10,980 nt of DNA, taken from positions 1 to 10,980 of the forward strand of contig JAAENB010001268.1 in the NCBI GenBank assembly GCA_024224995.1, in the 5' to 3' direction. Shown piece after piece: positions 7,062-10,980 of this stretch; position 1 is the stretch's first letter; each line of letters starts with the position of its first letter. The DNA comes from a bacterium. Lineage in GTDB: Bacteria; Spirochaetota; UBA4802; UBA5550. The translations under genes and the position numbers were made by a program. The notes below the pieces were generated by a model that was not told the origin of the DNA, did no database searches, and was given only the letters and a program-made list of their open reading frames with translations.

Positions 7062-9248
7062 ATGGAAACAGGTGCAAATATTTATTACCCCATAAGTGCC
7101 CTGTTTAACGGAGTTGCCAGCCTCTGTTTGTCAATATATGTATTGATCCAGGACCGGCATCGATTAATAAATAAAACATTCAGCTGTTATGCGTTTGCAA
7201 TGGCATTCTGGAGCTTCTCATATTTCGCGTGGCAGATTTCGGGAAGCGCCCAGGGTGCCCTGTTTTGGTCGCGAATGCTTATGCTGGGCGCCATATTTGT
7301 TCCGCCGACTTTTTTTCATTTTGTCGCCGCGCTGCTTCACCTGGAAAAAAAGAAAAAATATGAGATTATGGCTGCTTATTGCATTAGCATCATCTTTGCC
7401 CTGGGCAGTTTTTCACCGCTCTTTGTGAAAGCGGTAAAGCCGCAAATGGAATTCAGTTTCTGGCCTGTTCCGGGACCCTTATTTCATTTTTTTCTTGTAC
7501 TGTTTTTCGGCTGTATTCTTTACACCTTTTACCTGGCCCTGCTTCGATACCCGCACCTCTCCGGAGTAGTGCGGAACCGGGTGAAGTATGTGCTTCTTGG
7601 AACATTTATAAGTTTATTCGCGGGTTCAACAAACTATTTTTTGTGGTATGATATTCCTATTCCTCCATACGGGAATGCCCTGGCCAGTATGTATGTCTTT
7701 ACTGCCGCCTATGCTATTGCTAAGTACCAGTTGTTAGACATCAGGATCGCCATCACCCGGGGGGCTATTTTTACCCTGGTTTATTGTATTGTATTTGCCT
7801 TACCGGTCGTTATGGCTGTTTATATGGAAGCGTATTTTGAACGAATTTTGGGAACTCAGTGGAGGATAGGGATATTCGTTGCCGGTGGTTTTTTTGGCTA
7901 TCTTGCCCAGTTAACGTATACCTATATTCGTTATAAAGCCGAAGAGAGATTTCTTCGGGAGCAAAAATTGTTTCACGCGTACATTAAAGAAGCATCAAAC
8001 AATATTCTGCAAATACGGAACCGGGAGGAGCTTCAAAACAGTGTTGTGTTTATCCTTACGGATGCCATAAAAATAAGCCATACGCTCTTTTATATCTTTA
8101 ATAAAGAACAGGACGTCTATGTCTTATCGGCTTTTCGCGGTAGTAAAGAGATCGCGGAAACAGAAAAAAGGATAGAAGCCGGTCATCCCCTGGTGAGATT
8201 GTTATACCGGAAGAAAGAAGGACTGTTGAGTGATACGTATATCGATATCGATTTTGAAAATACTGTTGATAAAAGAGAAATCGGTATACTCTTTGATGAG
8301 CTGGAAGGAGTTTTAATTGTTCCCAATTTTTACCGGGAGGTGCTGCTTGGATTCATTGTTATGGGGAAGAAGCTTAATAATGAGATCTACAGCATTAATG
8401 ATATCAATATTCTAACAACCCTGGCAAACCAGGTGGCTATGGCTATGGAAAATGCTTCCCTGTATGAAAATCTCGAATCAATGGTTCAGGAAAGAACCAT
8501 TGAACTTCAGAAAGCCCGGGACGCGCTCTGGGGAGAGATGCAGCTCGCTAAAAAAATCCAGACCGTTCTGCTTCCCAGCAGCCCCTTTGTAAATGGGTAC
8601 GAGGTTTTCGGGTATATGGACCCTGCCGATGAGGTTGGGGGAGACTACTATGATGTAATAAACGGGGAATCTGTCGACTGGGTTCTCATTGGTGATGTAT
8701 CGGGGCATGGGATCCCGGCCGGTCTTGTTATGATGATGGTTCAGTCGTCTATCCAGGTCCTCTTGCGGGAAAATCCCGGTATCAAACCCTCGGTTATGCT
8801 GAAAACCATCAACCGGGGAATTGCATATAATGTTGACAAAATTGATGAGGATCAATATATGACTATATCGGCCCTGGCACTGTATAAGGATGGGAATGTT
8901 TTCTTTTCCGGTCTGCACCAGGACCTGCTGGTATTCCGGGCAAAAGACAGCTCTGTTGAGTCTATCCGTACGAATGGTGAATGGCTTGGCATTCTGGACG
9001 ACCTGGGAAGGGAAAAAGTGGATTTTGATTTTTTAATGTCTCCCGGAGATGTGCTGCTTCTGTATACCGACGGGATTACGGAAGCAATGGACAAAAATAA
9101 TCTTATGTTCGGGAAAGATCAACTTGCTGCTGTCCTGGGGAAATACGGTAGAGAGCCCCTTCCCCGGATCAAGCAGGAAATTATGGATGGGCTGGAAGAG
9201 TATACGATCATGGATGATGTTACTATGGTTATTTTGCGGAGAAAGTAG
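7062..9248 (+). CDS. 7TM-GAF-SpoIIE phosphatase, paralogue of the preceding gene with RsbU-like catalytic domain
   Basis: A 728-residue membrane protein with the same order as its neighbour: seven-helix sensor (about 5-220), two further hydrophobic segments, GAF-like domain (about 300-470), coiled coil (ESMVQERTIELQKARD) and SpoIIE domain (about 500-728). Phosphatase motifs are VGGDYYDV (D528), GDVSGHG (D545), YTDGITEAMD (D670) and MDDVTM near the C-terminus. The sensor half is plainly a duplicate of the 4838-7060 product (GSTNYFLWYDI and NALAS.YVFTAAYAI are shared). The catalytic half instead matches the 3442-4797 product (KARDALWGEM..AKKIQT, HQDL, WLGI). The start lies 1 bp after the previous stop with no ribosome site at normal distance, so translation is probably coupled. 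Role: a third input to the same partner switch, by inference. Confidence 0.88.
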   Translation: METGANIYYPISALFNGVASLCLSIYVLIQDRHRLINKTFSCYAFAMAFWSFSYFAWQISGSAQGALFWSRMLMLGAIFVPPTFFHFVAALLHLEKKKKYEIMAAYCISIIFALGSFSPLFVKAVKPQMEFSFWPVPGPLFHFFLVLFFGCILYTFYLALLRYPHLSGVVRNRVKYVLLGTFISLFAGSTNYFLWYDIPIPPYGNALASMYVFTAAYAIAKYQLLDIRIAITRGAIFTLVYCIVFALPVVMAVYMEAYFERILGTQWRIGIFVAGGFFGYLAQLTYTYIRYKAEERFLREQKLFHAYIKEASNNILQIRNREELQNSVVFILTDAIKISHTLFYIFNKEQDVYVLSAFRGSKEIAETEKRIEAGHPLVRLLYRKKEGLLSDTYIDIDFENTVDKREIGILFDELEGVLIVPNFYREVLLGFIVMGKKLNNEIYSINDINILTTLANQVAMAMENASLYENLESMVQERTIELQKARDALWGEMQLAKKIQTVLLPSSPFVNGYEVFGYMDPADEVGGDYYDVINGESVDWVLIGDVSGHGIPAGLVMMMVQSSIQVLLRENPGIKPSVMLKTINRGIAYNVDKIDEDQYMTISALALYKDGNVFFSGLHQDLLVFRAKDSSVESIRTNGEWLGILDDLGREKVDFDFLMSPGDVLLLYTDGITEAMDKNNLMFGKDQLAAVLGKYGREPLPRIKQEIMDGLEEYTIMDDVTMVILRRK

Positions 9249-9256
9249 GGGGAGAA

Positions 9257-9287
9257 GGTAATCGGTGGCCCTGTGGGCCGGGTTATC
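9257..9287 (+). repeat. GC-rich hairpin after the phosphatase cluster
   Basis: A perfect stem GGCCC (9267-9271) / GGGCC (9275-9279) closes a 3-base TGT loop. Outside it GGTAA (9257-9261) can pair with TTATC (9283-9287), with one G-U pair and an internal loop between the stems. It lies 8 bases after the stop of the last phosphatase. No T-run follows on the plus strand, so it is not a standard intrinsic terminator. It may protect the mRNA 3' end or partly terminate transcription. Confidence 0.5.
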
Positions 9288-9297
9288 GGTGATCGGT
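9261..9297 (+). repeat. Three direct copies of ATCGGT
   Basis: ATCGGT occurs at 9261-9266, 9285-9290 and 9292-9297; the last two form a 7-bp tandem. They overlap the hairpin arms and lie 32-68 bases before the lipoprotein start. They could be a protein-binding site or leftover of small duplications. The unit is short, so significance is uncertain. Confidence 0.4.
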
Positions 9298-9328
9298 TGG
9301 GAATAAAGAATTATAAAGGTTAATTATA

Positions 9329-9826
9329 ATGGGTATTTTTAATATATTTTTGTTTGATAAAATTATTGTTCGGTTTATTAGCTGCTTCCTGGTTTTGGTG
9401 AGTGCGGGGGTGTTTTTTTCCTGTAAGGCGCAGGGACCGCTTACTCCTGAGGATGCGTTTCTTGCTTTGAAAGAGACGGTTCGGAAGCCGAAGGGTGTTG
9501 ATTTTGCCGGGCTGCTTTCGGAGAAGAGCAATAAGGAGATTGCCCGTACCGCTCAGATGGTGGCCGGTATGGAAGGGAAGCAGCTTGAGACTCTTGCGGC
9601 GACTTACGGAGTAGCGCCCGAAAGGCTTAAAAAGCTTTCGGTTAATGATTTCACCCGGCTCTATATATATCGCAAAAAAGGCAACGTGGTTAAAACTGCT
9701 GTGTCATTTACTATTTCATCTATTGACCGGGAAGACAAGAGGGCTTTCGTTCATGTTGAAAACGGCATGGCCCTCCCTTTTGTGAAGGAAGGACCGTACT
9801 GGAAACTGGACCTGGCCGGCTTATGA
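9329..9826 (+). CDS. Small putative lipoprotein of unknown function
   Basis: A 165-residue product. Residues 12-31 are a hydrophobic signal segment preceded by K11 and R15, ending SAGVFFSC with C32 as the likely lipidated cysteine. The lipobox FFSC is looser than the LAGC consensus, of the kind tolerated in spirochaetes. The mature part of about 130 residues is mixed helix then strand, ending FVKEGPYWKLDLAGL, which resembles the closing strand of small NTF2/DUF4878-like lipoproteins; that link is weak. Start ATG 9329 has AAAGG (9315-9319) 9 bases upstream. It is separated from the phosphatases by an 80-bp gap with a hairpin, so it may be a distinct unit. Its stop overlaps the stop of the opposing TPR gene. 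No function can be assigned. Confidence 0.7.
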   Translation: MGIFNIFLFDKIIVRFISCFLVLVSAGVFFSCKAQGPLTPEDAFLALKETVRKPKGVDFAGLLSEKSNKEIARTAQMVAGMEGKQLETLAATYGVAPERLKKLSVNDFTRLYIYRKKGNVVKTAVSFTISSIDREDKRAFVHVENGMALPFVKEGPYWKLDLAGL

Positions 9827-10690
9827 TGCCATTTTCTTCAGTCCCATTTTTTCTTTTGCAGATATGAGCAGGGCTTCCGCTTTGCTGTTCTCTCCTTTAA
9901 AGATGTAGAGCATGCTGAGTTTGGTTACATCCTGGATTGACTGCGCCGATTTTGCCATGTGTTTTTCAAGATCTTTTATCGCCTTATTGACATCGCCAAT
10001 TTCTTTTAGCTTGTTTTCATACGTAAGGGTTTTCAGGTAATCCTTGAATATGGCGTAATTGGGTTTTAATTCAAGCGCAATTGACAGGTGTTTTACCGCA
10101 TCGTCGTACCTGCCGAGGAAGTAATAACAAAATCCGTAATACCTGTTAATGAATGATTGTTCTTCCGCTATATCTTTGATATTATCCAGGCAGCGCAGAG
10201 TTTTTTCATACTGTTTCCATTCGTAATATATGTACGAAAGAAGATAATTTGCCTTCAGGTTTCCGCTGTCTACATTTATTACCGCGCGCAAGTGCTTTTC
10301 CGCCTCTCCATAATTCTTGTGATCGTAATAGATCATTCCGGCGTAGAAATTTCCTTCCATAAAGCCGGGGTCTTTTGCCAATGACTCATGGAAATGGCTC
10401 AGTGCCGCGTTTAAATCCCCGGCATTGTAGTGTTCCACTCCGAGATTTAATAATATTTTATGGTTTTTATCTATCTTCAGGGCTTCCATATAGGTGGATA
10501 TTGCCCTGTCCTTGTTTCCCATCTGGGAATATATTTCTCCGATGTTATTGTAGGCCTCCACAAATGTGGGATGGATCTTTATGGCCTTTTCATATTCGTT
10601 AAGAGCTGTATAATAATCGCCCCTGTTGGACAGTTCGAGTGCATTGTTGTATATTGCGATAGCATCTGTTGGTACTGAAGTTGCATTCAT
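9821..10690 (-). CDS. TPR-repeat protein
   Basis: A 289-residue soluble protein with no signal peptide, made almost wholly of tetratricopeptide repeats of about 34 residues. Clear units start near residues 11 (NNALELSNRGDYYTALNEYE), 45 (YNNIGEIYSQMGNKDRAIST), 79, 112 and 146, then YYGFCYYFLGRYDDAVKHL. A less regular linker follows, then a final unit (SMLYIFKGENSKAEALL). TPR proteins act as protein-binding scaffolds; the partner cannot be told. The start ATG (10690-10688) has GAGGA shortly upstream on the minus strand, supporting this start. The gene faces the lipoprotein gene, and their 3' ends overlap by 6 bp. It lies downstream of the ankyrin gene on the same strand, with a 130-bp gap. Confidence 0.9.
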   Translation of the reverse strand: MNATSVPTDAIAIYNNALELSNRGDYYTALNEYEKAIKIHPTFVEAYNNIGEIYSQMGNKDRAISTYMEALKIDKNHKILLNLGVEHYNAGDLNAALSHFHESLAKDPGFMEGNFYAGMIYYDHKNYGEAEKHLRAVINVDSGNLKANYLLSYIYYEWKQYEKTLRCLDNIKDIAEEQSFINRYYGFCYYFLGRYDDAVKHLSIALELKPNYAIFKDYLKTLTYENKLKEIGDVNKAIKDLEKHMAKSAQSIQDVTKLSMLYIFKGENSKAEALLISAKEKMGLKKMAS

Positions 10691-10820
10691 AATGGTTCCT
10701 CTTTCATGTTCATGGGTCTTTATCCGGTTATAAACCTCTTCCAGTATGAATATCGGCTTTATGAGGGATTTTTTATAGAATATTACCGGAAAATTGGAGA
10801 TTTTTTATTTTTTTTGAGGA
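10691..10820 (-). other. Intergenic leader of the TPR gene
   Basis: This 130-bp AT-rich gap separates the ankyrin stop from the TPR start on the minus strand. It carries the TPR ribosome site (GAGGA near its end) and A-rich runs just after the ankyrin stop. No hairpin with a T-run on the minus strand is visible, so I see no intrinsic terminator for the ankyrin gene. I could not settle on a convincing -35/-10 pair, so the TPR gene may be co-transcribed with the ankyrin gene. Confidence 0.4.
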
Positions 10821-10980
10821 TTACCTGGCTCCATTTTGTAAAAGAAGCTGCATAATTTCTTTGTTGTCTCTAATTTTCGCGATTGCCAGTGGTGTGCTTC
10901 CTGAAGGAATTGTATATTGACGTTTCTTGCATAATAAATTCTCTTTAAGAAACTCTTTTTCAATAGAGCCTTTTTCGGGG
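10821..10980 (-). CDS. C-terminal end of an ankyrin-repeat protein (truncated by window)
   Basis: Reading the minus strand from the window edge gives an open frame of 52 codons ending at TAA (10823-10821). Its last part reads GSTPLAIAKIRDNKEIMQLL followed by LQNGAR, a textbook ankyrin unit (G-TPL-hA---...EI---LL--GA). The preceding stretch (PEKGSIEKEFLKENLLCKK...) contains the end of a less regular unit with a Leu-rich helix. Ankyrin repeats mediate protein contacts; nothing more specific can be said. The rest of the gene lies beyond the right edge. The frame was translated by hand. Confidence 0.8.
   Translation of the reverse strand, partial: PEKGSIEKEFLKENLLCKKRQYTIPSGSTPLAIAKIRDNKEIMQLLLQNGAR

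Noticed and set aside
8478..8918. 146-codon minus-strand open frame inside the third phosphatase
   Set aside because: It lies opposite the conserved SpoIIE domain, has no recognisable family features, and is a shadow of the coding strand.
9297..9330. Promoter TTGGGA...TATAAT for the lipoprotein gene
   Set aside because: The TATAAT overlaps the start codon, which would require transcription starting inside the gene.
10785..10820. T-run with upstream CCGGAAAATTGG as a plus-strand terminator
   Set aside because: The stem is very weak, and no plus-strand gene ends here.
1..10980. CRISPR arrays, insertion sequences, tRNA or rRNA genes
   Set aside because: No regularly spaced repeats, transposase-like frames, terminal inverted repeats or recognisable structured RNA genes were seen on either strand.

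Overview
The window reads as a chromosomal segment from a diderm (Gram-negative-type), fairly AT-rich bacterium. It carries a lipoprotein-type signal with a relaxed lipobox, several SpoIIE/PP2C phosphatases fused to membrane sensors, and TPR and ankyrin proteins. That mix fits spirochaetes or similar signalling-rich environmental phyla, but no phylogenetic marker is present, so this is a low-confidence inference.

Layout. At the left edge an open frame ends inside the start of panC (39-920), a complete pantothenate synthetase. An AT-rich gap with a plausible sigma70-type promoter (951-979) then precedes six same-strand genes. These are a small GHKL-fold ATP-binding regulator of the RsbW/SiaB/Slr1658 type (1060-1557), a small STAS/SiaC-like regulator (1609-1980), a class I SAM methyltransferase with a PhcB-like core (1986-3383), and three membrane-bound SpoIIE-type phosphatases (3442-4797, 4838-7060, 7062-9248). 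After a GC-rich hairpin with short repeats comes a small putative lipoprotein gene (9329-9826). It meets a minus-strand TPR gene (9821-10690) tail to tail, sharing 6 bp. The right edge holds the C-terminal end of a minus-strand ankyrin-repeat protein (10821-10980, truncated by the window).

How the genes may work together. The six-gene cluster contains every part of a partner-switching circuit: a kinase-like protein, a small phosphorylatable antagonist and PP2C phosphatases. No sigma factor, response regulator or diguanylate cyclase is present as the usual output. The gene directly after the antagonist, 5 bp away, is a methyltransferase resembling the enzymes annotated as making 3-hydroxypalmitate methyl ester (PhcB). 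The most interesting hypothesis is therefore a partner switch whose output is an enzyme, perhaps making a small lipid-like signal. Three membrane sensors would feed into it by setting the phosphorylation state of the antagonist. The two large phosphatases share a duplicated 7TM-GAF sensor, but the catalytic domain of the last one looks more like that of the first, which suggests domain shuffling within the cluster. Membership and order are seen directly; the wiring is inference.
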